From JAFNGF01 sp964567045 (GTDB lineage Bacteria; Planctomycetota; Phycisphaerae; Sedimentisphaerales; Anaerobacaceae), in NCBI GenBank assembly GCA_964567045.1, contig CAZMLE010000015.1:3183-67182 (forward strand): a DNA stretch of 64,000 nucleotides, given 5' to 3'. How positions within the stretch are numbered: position 1 is the stretch's first letter; every line of letters starts with the position of its first letter. Made by a program: the position numbers and the translations under genes. Of this stretch, positions 1-8,513 are shown piece by piece. The notes under the pieces were generated by a model, which was not told where the DNA came from, ran no database searches, and worked only from the letters and a program-made list of their open reading frames with translations.

Positions 1-503
1 AAAATGGAGAACTGCACACACAACGTTGTTAATTGTAGTTAACAATGTTCTCCACGTCAAATGCGCAGCCGTTTGCACTCTTGCGTCTTGTGGGCGGAAC
101 AAGTCTCTCAGACAGAAGACAATCTGTTTCCGCCACCATCACCCCGATATGGAACGACCGCTGGCGAGTCAAGGGGCTGGGCATGCGCATACGACACGCT
201 AAAACTGGATTACAGAAAAAAGCACTTGACGCTATACATAGCAACGGCTGATGAACCCAACTATTATACCGAGCCCGCACCCTTTGGGCGAAAGCCCTAA
301 ACTGTAGAGTCACAAAAACGCAGACATACCGTTGGCGCCGAAGTACCTCATGGCGAGCCCAAGACGTATGCCGAGATCGACTACCACCGCGGCTGCCGTA
401 ACATAAGGGGGTCGATGTACCCGACACAACAAAGTCGTGCCTCCAACGCTGCCTGCTATAATCCTCGTGAGCGCATTCGATGTCGGTCCGAAGCACAATT
501 GCA
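1..503. other. no supported gene
   Basis: Several short frames are open on both strands, but none has a recognisable domain, a plausible ribosome binding site or protein-like composition. The following 3 kb consists of gene fragments, so this stretch may be more of the same decayed material. The window edge cuts it on the left. Confidence 0.4.
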
Positions 504-1619
504 TCAGTGAAGCCTTTCGATCAAGCTCATGCACTTAGCCAACTCATCCTTTGACACCTTCAACACACTCCTGGTGCACTCCGAGAGGAAGCGCTGGTGA
601 AAGGCGCCATACAAGTCCTCGAAGATAGCTTGATTGACGTTTCTCCTTATTATGAACGTTGACCTCACCCCAGACCTGGGTTCAAACGCCATAGGTGTTA
701 AGGTCATGAGACCCCTATCTAAGTCAGCCGACTTAGCATCCATAGCTACAAGCGAAAGAGGAACCACATTGGTGACCCTGGTATCGAGTCCCATACCACT
801 CATCTCATTCTGCCACAGTTGGTATCTTGGTATCGCCTGACAAAGATGTTTAATGAAGTTCATGCCAAATACGATCGCATAATGCAAGACGGCCGCCTCT
901 GAGGTCGGATCGCACATGAGCATTTCCCCACTGCGCTTCCGGCCTTCTTTTAGCCAATTCCGCAACTCGTCTCTGTGATGCCCCTCTATTTCAGCCCCCT
1001 TTTTCAGCGCTTCAACCTCGTCCTCTACCAAGCGATATAGGTTTTGACCGGCTAGAAAGATAGATTCATTCGCGCGACCGCGCAATCCGTCCAAGTCATA
1101 CGGCGTGCCGCTCACTCCATGCACAACCTCTACATATTGTTTCCCTGTTTCGGGCGGAGCTGGAATCGGGACGGTAGCCGCAATCTTTGTCACGGCCTCG
1201 TGGCGTTCCTCGAAATCTTTGTCTGTTTCAGCAAACCTCACGGTCGACAGTTTATACTTGTTTTCTTCCAATTGCTCTCGTTGACCAAAGAACTGGGCTC
1301 CTCGTTCCACACCGAAAAGTACCTGTGTTACCCGATATTGGTCGTCTAACTCTTGGCCGTCGACAAGTACCTGCACGTAGGTCTTCCCGGCATTTCTGAT
1401 GTTAGACCAATATTTGGATAGAGAGATGTGTTCAAGCTTCCATTGGAATGCATTGGCGATGGCTCTCCAGAGTTGACCACCCATACCAGACCACTGGGTG
1501 TTCTGGTTTCGACCGGTGTAGAAATCTTGGACAACTGCTATAGCACAAAAAACTCGAAATACGCGTGCCCCACCAATTTTAACTTCTTTGAAAATTACGT
1601 CTACATTATGGTCATCCAT
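504..1619 (-). CDS. uncharacterised 371-residue protein with a PLD-like segment
   Basis: I do not recognise the family with certainty. The frame stays open to 1802, but the part upstream of 1619 overlaps an IS1380 relic on the other strand, so I start at the internal ATG that begins MDDHNVDV. The middle has ESIFLAGQNLYRL followed by a long helical stretch and MLMCDPTSEAAVLHY. This resembles the strand-helix-strand that opens phospholipase-D-like or DUF5919-type domains, but no HxKxxxxD motif is visible, so no catalytic activity is claimed. The C-terminal third ends in an acidic/basic helix. There is no signal peptide or membrane segment. The gene lies in a cluster of fragments and may itself be truncated or fused at its N-terminus. 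Confidence 0.45.
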   Translation of the reverse strand: MDDHNVDVIFKEVKIGGARVFRVFCAIAVVQDFYTGRNQNTQWSGMGGQLWRAIANAFQWKLEHISLSKYWSNIRNAGKTYVQVLVDGQELDDQYRVTQVLFGVERGAQFFGQREQLEENKYKLSTVRFAETDKDFEERHEAVTKIAATVPIPAPPETGKQYVEVVHGVSGTPYDLDGLRGRANESIFLAGQNLYRLVEDEVEALKKGAEIEGHHRDELRNWLKEGRKRSGEMLMCDPTSEAAVLHYAIVFGMNFIKHLCQAIPRYQLWQNEMSGMGLDTRVTNVVPLSLVAMDAKSADLDRGLMTLTPMAFEPRSGVRSTFIIRRNVNQAIFEDLYGAFHQRFLSECTRSVLKVSKDELAKCMSLIERLH

Positions 1620-1850
1620 ACCACGAATCCGATCATGTCCGCAACATCGCCAAAAACAATCTCTGTAATGGTGACTGTCTGGAGGACCTGGAACGCTTGA
1701 GAAACGAAGCAGCCGGAGGAATTCTTCCAAGAAGCTATCATTGATGCCGACGGTTTCAGGAAGATACTTATCCGGGGTGACACCGATCTCTCGACCCGGC
1801 ACTTAGACCGTTGGGATGCCAGAGGGGCAAGGCTTATAAACCTTGAGCCA
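1594..1850 (+). mobile_element. decayed IS1380-family transposase remnant
   Basis: Three blocks typical of IS1380-family DDE transposases can be read in order on the plus strand, with a frame change. HPYHESDHVRNIAKNN and GDCLEDLERLRNEAA lie at about 1615-1715. EEFFQEAIIDADG lies at about 1717-1757, and FRKILIRGDTDLS followed by HLDRWDARG continues to about 1830. In intact members these blocks are separated by tens to more than a hundred residues, so this copy carries large internal deletions plus a frameshift. It cannot encode a working enzyme. No terminal inverted repeats were identified. The call rests on remembered family consensus, not on a search. Confidence 0.7.
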
Positions 1851-2063
1851 TCTTTCTTCGTGCTGCTCAGCAAAGAACACCCTGATCTGAAAACCAGCGA
1901 ATCGCTTTCGGCGGGTATGCGTAGTGAGCTCAGAAAGAGGTTGGACGATTATGGCATAAAGATGGTCAATTACTACGCACCTATCGACTCTAAGACAGAA
2001 GCCTTCCGCAGCATATTTGACTTTGCCAAGGAAATGGGTGTGAAAACACTCGTTGCCGAGCCG
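1851..2063 (+). pseudogene. fragment of a sugar phosphate isomerase/epimerase (TIM barrel)
   Basis: The frame immediately after the IS1380 relic reads LLSKEHPDLKT, LRKRLDDYGIKMVNYYA and IFDFAKEMGVKTLVAEPPA. This is the early part (strands 2-3) of the xylose-isomerase-like TIM-barrel family (AP endonuclease family 2 fold), which is very abundant in planctomycetes. Only about 70 residues are present: no signal peptide precedes them, and the barrel is cut after EPPA, where a ThiF-like sequence begins in another frame. The open frame runs on to a stop at 2132 without family resemblance. It is a non-functional fragment. Confidence 0.6.
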
Positions 2064-2080
2064 CCGGCGGTCAAGTTCGC

Positions 2081-3037
2081 ATGGTTATACCAGGAATGGG
2101 ATGCCTTAACTGCATCAGCGGTATTGATGTAGCCACCGCCCAACAAGAAATGCTGCCAGAACCGGATAGGCAGGTAGCTCTCCAACTCGGCTACATTGCC
2201 GGCGCCGATGTGCCTGCACCGGCAGTGGCACCTTTGAATGGTGTTATTGCCAGCCTTGCCGTCACTGAGTTCATGGCATGGGCAACGGGCTTTAAGCCCC
2301 TACGCCGGTTCATTTTCTACGACTTTGTGAATGCAAGGGTCACCCCCTACACATTCAAAATGGACCCGAGCTGCTTTACCTGTAGCGCAACAGGCTCATT
2401 GGCTGTTGGCGACAGTGGCTGCTTTCTCGGTTACGTCGACATCGATGAAGAACAAAGGACACTGTACATTAGGACACTGGCACCAGTGAAAGTCCCCACA
2501 AGCAAGAGGCAAGAGGTAGCCGAGCTTCTGATGAGGGTCAACCAACGCTTTCTACTTGGCAATTTCGACTTGAACATGGACAGCGGTGTCATAGCGTATA
2601 AGACAAGCGTCATGCTCGGCGACAGCAGCCTTCACGATGACATCATTGAACATCTGCTCTATGCAAACTGGCGGGCTGTGGACAGATATTTCCCCTTTTC
2701 TGGTCTTATGACGCCCACGGTCATACCAGATGGCAATGGAGGTTTTGCTGCAGCTTCAGAACGCGAAAGCCTTGTAATATCAAGTGGTTCTATTGGCCAG
2801 TCCAATCTGTGGCGAGATTTCGGCGTGATTTGCAGACGGGCAAGGCTGGAGCGGTGGCCAAAGTGGTGTCATGTCCTGCGGAAGAACTGTGAGACAGACT
2901 GGGCCCAGAAGTTTCCGCAGTACGTTGTAAGCGCCTGGAGCGGGCACGGTATGGAAGTCTCCGCCAGGTACTACTTGCAGGTTCCGGAGCAGCCGTATCA
3001 CGCAGTTGCTACGCCAGCTATTGAAGCAGATAGGTAA
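2081..3037 (+). pseudogene. composite ORF: ThiF/E1 C-terminus + YbjN-like + tyrosine recombinase C-terminus
   Basis: One open frame of 318 codons joins three unrelated pieces. Residues 1-113 look like the C-terminal half of a ThiF/E1-type adenylyltransferase. They include APLNGVIASLAVTEF and two CxxC pairs (C8/C11 and C98/C101) as in the zinc site of E1-like enzymes, but the ATP-binding N-terminal half is absent. Residues 114-208 resemble a YbjN/type-III-chaperone-like domain (IAYKTSVMLGDSSLHDDIIE). Residues 240-312 carry the catalytic end of a tyrosine recombinase, with HVLR (H264, R267), H289 and Y298, but no upstream Arg or core-binding domain. Each piece lacks its essential partner half, so I treat the ORF as a relic that happens to stay open. 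A translated fusion protein cannot be excluded. The E1 frame extends a few codons upstream of the ATG. Confidence 0.55.
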
Positions 3038-3197
3038 AACCTTCCGTCCTTCTTGTCAGCAAAAAGGAGCTTGCAATTTAGGTCGCTTTGATATATTCTG
3101 ATTGTGTCGAAAAAAGGTGACAGAATGGTTGTGAACTGCCACAAAACCGGTATTGTCGAAGTGCTACTTGCTGTAAGGCGTTAATAATAAGATACTT

Positions 3198-3269
3198 GCG
3201 GGCGTAATTCAGCGGCAGAATGTCAGCTTCCCAAGCTGGACGTCGTGGGTTCGAGTCCCATCGCCCGCT
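3198..3269 (+). tRNA. tRNA-Gly (CCC)
   Basis: A complete cloverleaf can be folded by eye. The acceptor GCGGGCG pairs with CGCCCGC, the anticodon stem TCAGC/GCTGG encloses the loop TTCCCAA (anticodon CCC), and the T arm is GTGGG-TTCGAGT-CCCAT. The discriminator is T and CCA is not encoded. It lies 160 bases downstream of the recombinase fragment, but no second copy of its 3' end was seen, so an att role is not supported. Confidence 0.93.
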
Positions 3270-3428
3270 GTTTTGTAACCATAGTATGTATGAGTACTTG
3301 TCCGAATGGTGGTTCCTTAAGCAGCATGTCGTATCGTCCATTCAGGACGGGCGACTCTAAGAGCAGGGCAATATGTGCGCTGCCGTCTTACCACCCGAGG
3401 CTCATTTCTTCCAGGCGGATAGTCGTAC

Positions 3429-5063
3429 TTATCTGTTCTCGTCCACGGGCTTATGATATTTCTTCTCGCCCAGCGGCGACCACAGCCCGAAACTATCTTC
3501 GTGTACGTGGCATTTGCCCTGGCAGGTCCACTTCTGACCGTAATTATAGCCGAACCACAGATACTCATCCCCGCCGCCATTCTCCGTTGTGATCACATAG
3601 CGAGCCGATACATTGCCGACCCCGAGAACCTTCTGGCCCGGCAGATTCGCATCAGCCTTGTTGGCGTCAAAGGGAATCCAACCGTACGGCGGCAGATAAA
3701 CCTCGACCCATCGATGAAACACATTGTCGGGCCATCCGTCATCGCCGCGTAGACTCACCGCCCCGACATACCGTACCGGCACGCCCGCCGCCCGGCATAG
3801 AGCAATCATACAATATGAATATTCTGAACATGACGCCGTTCCCCGCTTCAGGACCACGGGCGCCGGATTCCATCCTCCCACGGGCTTAAGATTGTAGCTA
3901 AGATGTTCTCCAAGATAATCCGTCACCCGCCTGGCCACCCAGTAAGGATTCTTCTGTCTGCCGGCAATCTTGTGCGCCAGCTCCTGGATATAAGGATCCT
4001 CAATGAGATACTTCTCTCCATCCTGCAGGTATTTATCTTTGATTTCTTTAGGGATTTCGTCCACCATGCCAACCTTGTCGGGATAAATAAAGTACTCCGC
4101 TGCGTATATATTTGCTTTCACCCTCCATCCAGTTCGAATCAGACTATAAGCCTGCCTATCAGTATAGCGGAAATGAGCCATTTTCTGGCCCCATTCGTCC
4201 TCGACTATTTCCGCCGGCTCCGAGTCAAATTCAATCGTGCCCAACAGCATCTGGTTGTCGCGATCCCTCGGCAGCGGAAGATAAATGTCCAGTGTTTTGA
4301 TAGTGCCTGGCCCGTAGTTGCGAAACTCCTTGATAAAGTGCAGTGACATTGGGCGTTCGTCCCATCTGCTGAGGATATTGTCGTCGAAGACCTTTACCTT
4401 ATATATCTGACGGTTTTCGTAATCGACGTTCCACAGAACTCCATTTGCCCACGCTAGGCCATACGGCACCGGCCCGTAACTTCTCAGAGAGGAAAGACAC
4501 AATCCGTCGGCGGGGTCAACAAGGTAAATCCGGTCTTCACCTCGATCCGCTACCCACAGATATTTACCGTCGAACGTTAGCCCCGTAGGCTCCTCCGCCG
4601 GAGACGGGAAAAACCGTGCCGCCCCACCATCGACCGGAGAGACCATCATCAGAATGTCCTTCTTGTGATCTACTATCCACAAAAACCTGCCGTCCCAGCC
4701 GATGTCTCGGGGATCGGTTGTGCTTGATTCTACGACCTTCACCACATTGCCGCTGTCTGTATCCAAGCGGTACAGCAGGTTTTCCCCTGAATCGATGTGC
4801 CACAGGCACTGGCCATCCCATGCCAGCCCTTCAGGGGCGTGGCCTGGCGTTTCAAAACTCTTTATCACCTGGCCCGTCTCGGAGTCTATCGCGTAGATTC
4901 TCTCGGTAAACGCATCCGCCAGCCACAGATTCTTTCCGTCGAATGCCAGCCCTTTGGGGCAAGGCCCCGGCGTCTCTATGACCTTCAGTACATCACCCAC
5001 CTTACCTGATGCTCCACAAGCCACTACCAATAGGACTATGATACACGTACTTAGTTTCTGCAT
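3429..5063 (-). CDS. lipoprotein with SMP-30/NHL-like propeller and transglutaminase-like domain
   Basis: The 544-residue protein starts with a signal peptide ending in a lipobox-like VVAC (Cys16), so it is probably anchored on the outside of the membrane. Residues 25-225 are repeats of the type GLAFDGKNLWLAD, spaced about 42-45 residues apart, as in SMP-30/NHL/Vgb-type beta-propellers. Five or so blades are visible. Residues 355-500 form a transglutaminase-like cysteine protease fold with the expected triad C412 (TASCSEYS), H450 (FHRWVEVY) and D466 (WIPFDANKAD). Family members act as transglutaminases or peptidases; the substrate here is unknown. The propeller probably binds a ligand or partner. 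It is monocistronic, with tRNA-Gly on one side and an FGE relic on the other. Confidence 0.85.
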   Translation of the reverse strand: MQKLSTCIIVLLVVACGASGKVGDVLKVIETPGPCPKGLAFDGKNLWLADAFTERIYAIDSETGQVIKSFETPGHAPEGLAWDGQCLWHIDSGENLLYRLDTDSGNVVKVVESSTTDPRDIGWDGRFLWIVDHKKDILMMVSPVDGGAARFFPSPAEEPTGLTFDGKYLWVADRGEDRIYLVDPADGLCLSSLRSYGPVPYGLAWANGVLWNVDYENRQIYKVKVFDDNILSRWDERPMSLHFIKEFRNYGPGTIKTLDIYLPLPRDRDNQMLLGTIEFDSEPAEIVEDEWGQKMAHFRYTDRQAYSLIRTGWRVKANIYAAEYFIYPDKVGMVDEIPKEIKDKYLQDGEKYLIEDPYIQELAHKIAGRQKNPYWVARRVTDYLGEHLSYNLKPVGGWNPAPVVLKRGTASCSEYSYCMIALCRAAGVPVRYVGAVSLRGDDGWPDNVFHRWVEVYLPPYGWIPFDANKADANLPGQKVLGVGNVSARYVITTENGGGDEYLWFGYNYGQKWTCQGKCHVHEDSFGLWSPLGEKKYHKPVDENR

Positions 5064-5109
5064 ATCGGCCTCCCTAATCTTGAATACGCCAAGCGCTAAT
5101 CGGGATCAA

Positions 5110-5415
5110 TTATAGGTTGTCAACCACGCAACGGAAGCCTATCGTTGCGCAGCGGTCAAGTCCGTGCCACATCAGAATGAATTTTGCGGCAAAGTTGCAC
5201 GCTGCCGAACCGGCGTCTGCATACCACTGGGAGCCTTCGGCCTTATAGAAGGAACCTCCACGAATGATGCAGAACCGTGTGCGGCCATCGCTTCGCTCGC
5301 TTTCGGTCCATTCCCAGACCCTGCCCCAAGAGTAGACGCGATCGTCAAGCCGCTGGGCAGCGTACTGCCACTCCTGCTCCATGGGCAGGCGTTTTCCCGC
5401 CCACAGCTAAGGCCA
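5110..5415 (-). pseudogene. formylglycine-generating-enzyme-like (SUMF1/EgtB/PvdO) fragment
   Basis: The frame contains EQEWQYAAQ followed almost directly by VWEWTESE, then FCIIRGGSFYKA and ATIGFRCVVDN. These are the middle and C-terminal signatures of the FGE-sulfatase domain. In intact proteins about 50 residues (metal-binding and core loops) separate the first two blocks, so the gene has an internal deletion. It also lacks the N-terminal half. The stretch upstream of the ATG still resembles the family (VGGKTPAMEQEW). It is a decayed gene, not a functional oxygenase. Confidence 0.75.
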
Positions 5416-5445
5416 AAATAACGTGTGTTCTTTGCTTAGCCAGCA

Positions 5446-5655
5446 TCATAATGACTCTAAATTTCGCTGTTTTGAGAAGCATTTGCATAAGCCTTTTCTG
5501 CAAAGAAGTTCGCGTTCGTTTTCAGCCCCCCGTGGAAATTGGGTTTGATTGGCTTTGTTTTCCTGGCCACTGAGGGTGGATTCATTTTCATAATCCTTTG
5601 TCAAGAATGGATTTGCGTTCATTTGGGCTTTTCGGAAATTGGCTTTGTTTTGCAA
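5446..5655 (-). repeat. dispersed planctomycete-type intergenic repeat (TKDYEN family)
   Basis: Read on the minus strand this frame gives NKANFRKAQMNANPF, TKDYENEST and ENKANQTQFP. From memory, near-identical strings recur as spurious short ORFs in many Phycisphaerae genomes, which points to a dispersed DNA repeat rather than a gene. Two related halves are visible in the DNA: a TTGGCTTTGTTTT core at about 5549 and again near 5640. No Shine-Dalgarno sequence precedes it. The repeat assignment is from memory and not verified. Confidence 0.45.
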
Positions 5656-6329
5656 AATACACTCAAAATGGTCGTCGCCTTCTGCTCTGATTAGCCCGCT
5701 TTTGTCATTAACCGCGGATTACGCGGATGAACACGGATCGAAAGAATAAAGCCCAAAAAGCAGTGTAAATCGGTGTAAATCCGTGTCTGAAAGTACTTTC
5801 TGGAATTTGTATTAGCGTGCATTCGCGATTTGCTATTAACAATGAACGATGAACTACCTTATATTGTGATTCTAATCCATTATTTAAGCACATATTATAC
5901 CCAGAAAGGCCTTCGGCGTAAAGGAAAATCTTGGATTTACCCTGTGAGATACCGGCTGCGCCTATCTGACGGGGTGAAGATGGATGCCGGATAGGCGGCC
6001 GCTCGGCAGCACCTAGCACGTAGGGTGTGATACTCGTGCTTCGTAGCAAAGCTAACTTCGCAGAGTAGCATTTCGCACCGCTTTCGCTCCGGCGCGATAA
6101 ATAACGCGTCTGCGCTCCAAGAATTCCCTCCTTCTGCCTTTCGCTTCAGCTCTTTGACCTTTTCGTTATCTTGCCCCTTATTCCAGTCGATAGAAGATAA
6201 CGGCGGAATAACCAGATAGCGGCACCTTTGATGGGGGAACTGCTGAAACCGTGATATACGACGTATACGTTTGTATGCTGGAAGAAAATTGCTGGGGATT
6301 ACACCACGCTATTTACTGGGGAGTTGATA
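5656..6329. other. long intergenic region, no gene seen
   Basis: It contains a second repeat-like stretch at about 5706-5800 (GCGGATTACGCGGATGAACA and CGGTGTAAATCCGTGT), a wording common as dispersed repeats in environmental genomes. Frames on the minus strand up to 6049 are open but have no domain or ribosome binding site. Nothing else is recognisable. Confidence 0.4.
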
Positions 6330-6683
6330 ATGGAGACACTACTGCGAACTTTCAACTCAATTAAGAACTTCTCAGTCAGAGATGCTGAGAAGACTCACCC
6401 TAAGTTTGACAACATCTCCAAACTCACTCTGGAGATTGACAAGGATTCGGTTGTCCTGACCGGACCATTCCGGCCTCTCGGTAGGCCAGGTAAAGACCTC
6501 AACAGGCTCAAGTCTCTGTCTGAAAAGAACATTGATTTCATTCGCCTATTTGCTGAGTGGCTTGATGGACAATCTGCGAAACAGGCTCGCATCGAAATCT
6601 GGATGAAAAATGGCGATAAACCTATTCTTGTAAGGTGTGAAAGAATTGAGATCAATTGTGTCAAGGCAGCAACATCGTCCTAA
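6330..6683 (+). CDS. hypothetical 117-residue protein
   Basis: The start is ATG at 6330, preceded by GGGGAG seven bases upstream. A TTG two codons earlier is possible but less well placed. The protein is soluble, with mixed charge and no recognised motif. The middle has LTLEIDKDSVVLTGPFRPLG and the end has a helix plus a beta strand (KPILVRCERIEINC), consistent with a small alpha/beta domain. It is the first of four orphan genes in one orientation. The direct repeat at 6696 begins 12 bases after its stop. Confidence 0.6.
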   Translation: METLLRTFNSIKNFSVRDAEKTHPKFDNISKLTLEIDKDSVVLTGPFRPLGRPGKDLNRLKSLSEKNIDFIRLFAEWLDGQSAKQARIEIWMKNGDKPILVRCERIEINCVKAATSS

Positions 6684-6695
6684 CGGTAGCTTTCT

Positions 6696-6734
6696 TATTG
6701 CCCACATGATTGGTGCGATTCATCGCACCCTACC
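6696..6734 (+). repeat. 39-base direct repeat, copy 1, containing a REP-like hairpin
   Basis: It matches 8449-8487 at 36 of 39 positions. The right half is a hairpin (GGTGCGAT-TC-ATCGCACC) followed by CTAC, the mirror of the GTAG foot seen in the RAYT-linked hairpins at 53-57 kb. The two copies bracket three orphan genes. Confidence 0.85.
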
Positions 6735-6763
6735 ACTGGCACTTTTACAAAAGGGAAAATATT

Positions 6764-7183
6764 ATGCGTGAATGGATCGTTGAAGGAACAATCAGAATAT
6801 ACGCGTTCTTATTGCCCATCGCGGGGATAGCTTTGGTGATTAGTCTGTTGGTGCTCTTGCCGATGACGGCATGGCGTAAGACCAGAGTTATAGCAGGATT
6901 TGGCCTCCTCATTTCTTCTTATGTCCTTGGGGTAACAACATGGTTTTTGGGTGCAGCCGTGACATTTGGGTCCTTTGGTTGGCTTGGCCTAATAATTGGT
7001 CTTCTGTTTCTCGGATTAGGCGTCGTGCCACTGGGCATCATCGGCGCCTTTTTCAAGCTTAATACTATTGGACTCTCATTGACCTTGTGTGTGTTGCTTG
7101 CAATTACATTAGTCGCTCGATTCGCAGGAATGTCCTTCCTCGACCGTAGCGGTACTTGCATAGATGATAACAATTCTGGATAG
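6764..7183 (+). CDS. small integral membrane protein
   Basis: The start is ATG at 6764, with AAGGGA seven bases upstream. The 139-residue product has about four hydrophobic helices (around residues 8-30, 40-60, 65-95 and 100-125). The Gly/Leu-rich run GWLGLIIGLLFLGLGVVPLG is typical of packed membrane hairpins. No family is recognised and no catalytic motif is visible. It is the first of three genes between the 39-base repeats, all on the same strand and separated by 100-140 bases, so each may have its own signals. Confidence 0.65.
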   Translation: MREWIVEGTIRIYAFLLPIAGIALVISLLVLLPMTAWRKTRVIAGFGLLISSYVLGVTTWFLGAAVTFGSFGWLGLIIGLLFLGLGVVPLGIIGAFFKLNTIGLSLTLCVLLAITLVARFAGMSFLDRSGTCIDDNNSG

Positions 7184-7289
7184 TGAGTTACATGAAAACG
7201 GCGGGTGTCCCAGACAAACCAGACAAGCACAAACATGGGGCAGAAATGCATAGGATTGTTCGTTTCAATTGAGGAGTTAATAAAATAAT

Positions 7290-7679
7290 ATGAAAAATAA
7301 GACACTAGCAATCTTTGGCATAGGAACCTACCTACTATCAGTCATAGCATCTGCTTCGGACCTTGAAGGCAACCCCGTTGTGCCGGTTGCTTTAATTGTG
7401 ATATCGGGACTTGCAGATTTACTGTTTACGATAATGGCAACAGTGCGCCTGTGGAAATCAGCGAGAAATGTATCAATCATATTTGCATCTTCAAGAGTTG
7501 TTCTTTTTATACTGGGGGTGATCCAAGAATTTGCATTACCTTCATACGGATCACCAATTATTATCCTATCTAACATTGTTAAGGTAGTCAGTTTCATTGT
7601 GTTTGTTTGGGCTATAATAAAACTTTTCAGGATGAAAGAAAAAAGTCAGGGTAGGCAGCAATTGGTGGCTAGCGTTTAA
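7290..7679 (+). CDS. small integral membrane protein
   Basis: The 129-residue product has a start preceded by GAGGAG at a normal distance. Four hydrophobic segments are visible (about residues 5-22, 30-50, 62-80 and 88-112), followed by a basic tail. Topology is probably four-helix. It shows no sequence similarity by eye to the preceding membrane protein. Function unknown. Confidence 0.65.
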   Translation: MKNKTLAIFGIGTYLLSVIASASDLEGNPVVPVALIVISGLADLLFTIMATVRLWKSARNVSIIFASSRVVLFILGVIQEFALPSYGSPIIILSNIVKVVSFIVFVWAIIKLFRMKEKSQGRQQLVASV

Positions 7680-7817
7680 CTGTAGGCTCGGTTTACGAGG
7701 GTCCATTCAGTATTGCTTTGAAGACGCCTTACGGCAGAGCAAACAGGTGGCTATGGTTCAAGTTGCTCGTCCTACCATCCTTGCATAATTCCGGCCAAAT
7801 GTAGAAAGGATTAGCGC

Positions 7818-8402
7818 GTGTTCACAGATCAAAAATCAATTGAAGAGAACTGTCGTTCCTTATTCAGTTACCTTGGAAAGAATCCTGGAACCTGGTGGTT
7901 ATCGTCAAGTAGACTGAAGGAAGCTGCGGACACTCTGCGAGATACATGTTGGCCCAAAGAAAAAAAACACCACGACCTGAAAACTGCGACGGCTAACTTC
8001 AGGCTTGGTCCTGTCTATATGCTGCTTATGGGCATGGCTATTGAAAATGCGTTAAAGGCTATCATCGTAGCTCAAGATGATCAGTGCATTCAAGAAAAGG
8101 GTCTCTCAAAGAACTTTGCTAAGCATGGTCTAAAAGTGCTGTGGAGCAAAGCGGGGCTTAACAAATATCGGCAGAATGACCGGTTATTAGATCGGCTTGA
8201 AAGTTTTATTGTCACCTTCGGGAGATATCCGGTGTCAAGAACCAAGTGTCAGATGGGTACAATGATAGGTTCGTCATTTCACGGAGAACCGGACTTTGAT
8301 AACGTGAATAGACTATGGGTGTTTCTTGAAAAACAGTTGAAGCAGGCCATCCCTACACTATTCGAGGAGGCGCACTCCGAAGAATATAACGACAAATCCT
8401 AA
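7818..8402 (+). CDS. hypothetical helical protein, HEPN-like
   Basis: It has a GTG start with GAAAGGA seven bases upstream. The 194-residue product is mainly helical. It has a central hydrophobic helix, GPVYMLLMGMAIENALKAII, followed by HGLKVL, which resembles helix 2 of HEPN-type proteins, where a small-residue helix and a later RxxxxH or KxxxxH often occur. No clear Rx4-6H RNase motif could be confirmed, so the HEPN link is only suggestive. It is the last gene before the second direct repeat. Confidence 0.55.
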   Translation: MFTDQKSIEENCRSLFSYLGKNPGTWWLSSSRLKEAADTLRDTCWPKEKKHHDLKTATANFRLGPVYMLLMGMAIENALKAIIVAQDDQCIQEKGLSKNFAKHGLKVLWSKAGLNKYRQNDRLLDRLESFIVTFGRYPVSRTKCQMGTMIGSSFHGEPDFDNVNRLWVFLEKQLKQAIPTLFEEAHSEEYNDKS

Positions 8403-8448
8403 TAAAATCGCTTCAGCCACGTAGGCCATGGCATTTCGCAGGTTTTCG

Positions 8449-8487
8449 TATTGCCCACATGATTGGCGCGATTCGTTGCACCCTACC
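8449..8487 (+). repeat. 39-base direct repeat, copy 2
   Basis: It is the partner of 6696-6734, with three mismatches, again ending in hairpin plus CTACC. The mismatches fall mostly in the hairpin stem and partly break it, so this copy may be older or inactive. Confidence 0.85.
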
Positions 8488-8513
8488 GGATATAGGTAAT
8501 TCGTCTGCAAGGG

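Noticed and set aside
29..534. Open frames on both strands at the left edge
   Set aside because: No domain, no ribosome binding site and Arg/Cys/Ser-rich composition typical of non-coding frames.
3038..3269. tRNA-Gly as attachment site for the adjacent recombinase fragment
   Set aside because: The recombinase piece is upstream of the tRNA 5' end, and no second copy of the tRNA 3' end was found to its left.
5708..6049. Open minus-strand frame of 113 codons
   Set aside because: It is built largely from repeat-like intergenic text, with no signal or domain.
6696..8487. Integron cassette array with attC sites
   Set aside because: The spacers between the three orphan genes lack the paired GTTRRRY-type core sites, and no integron integrase is present.
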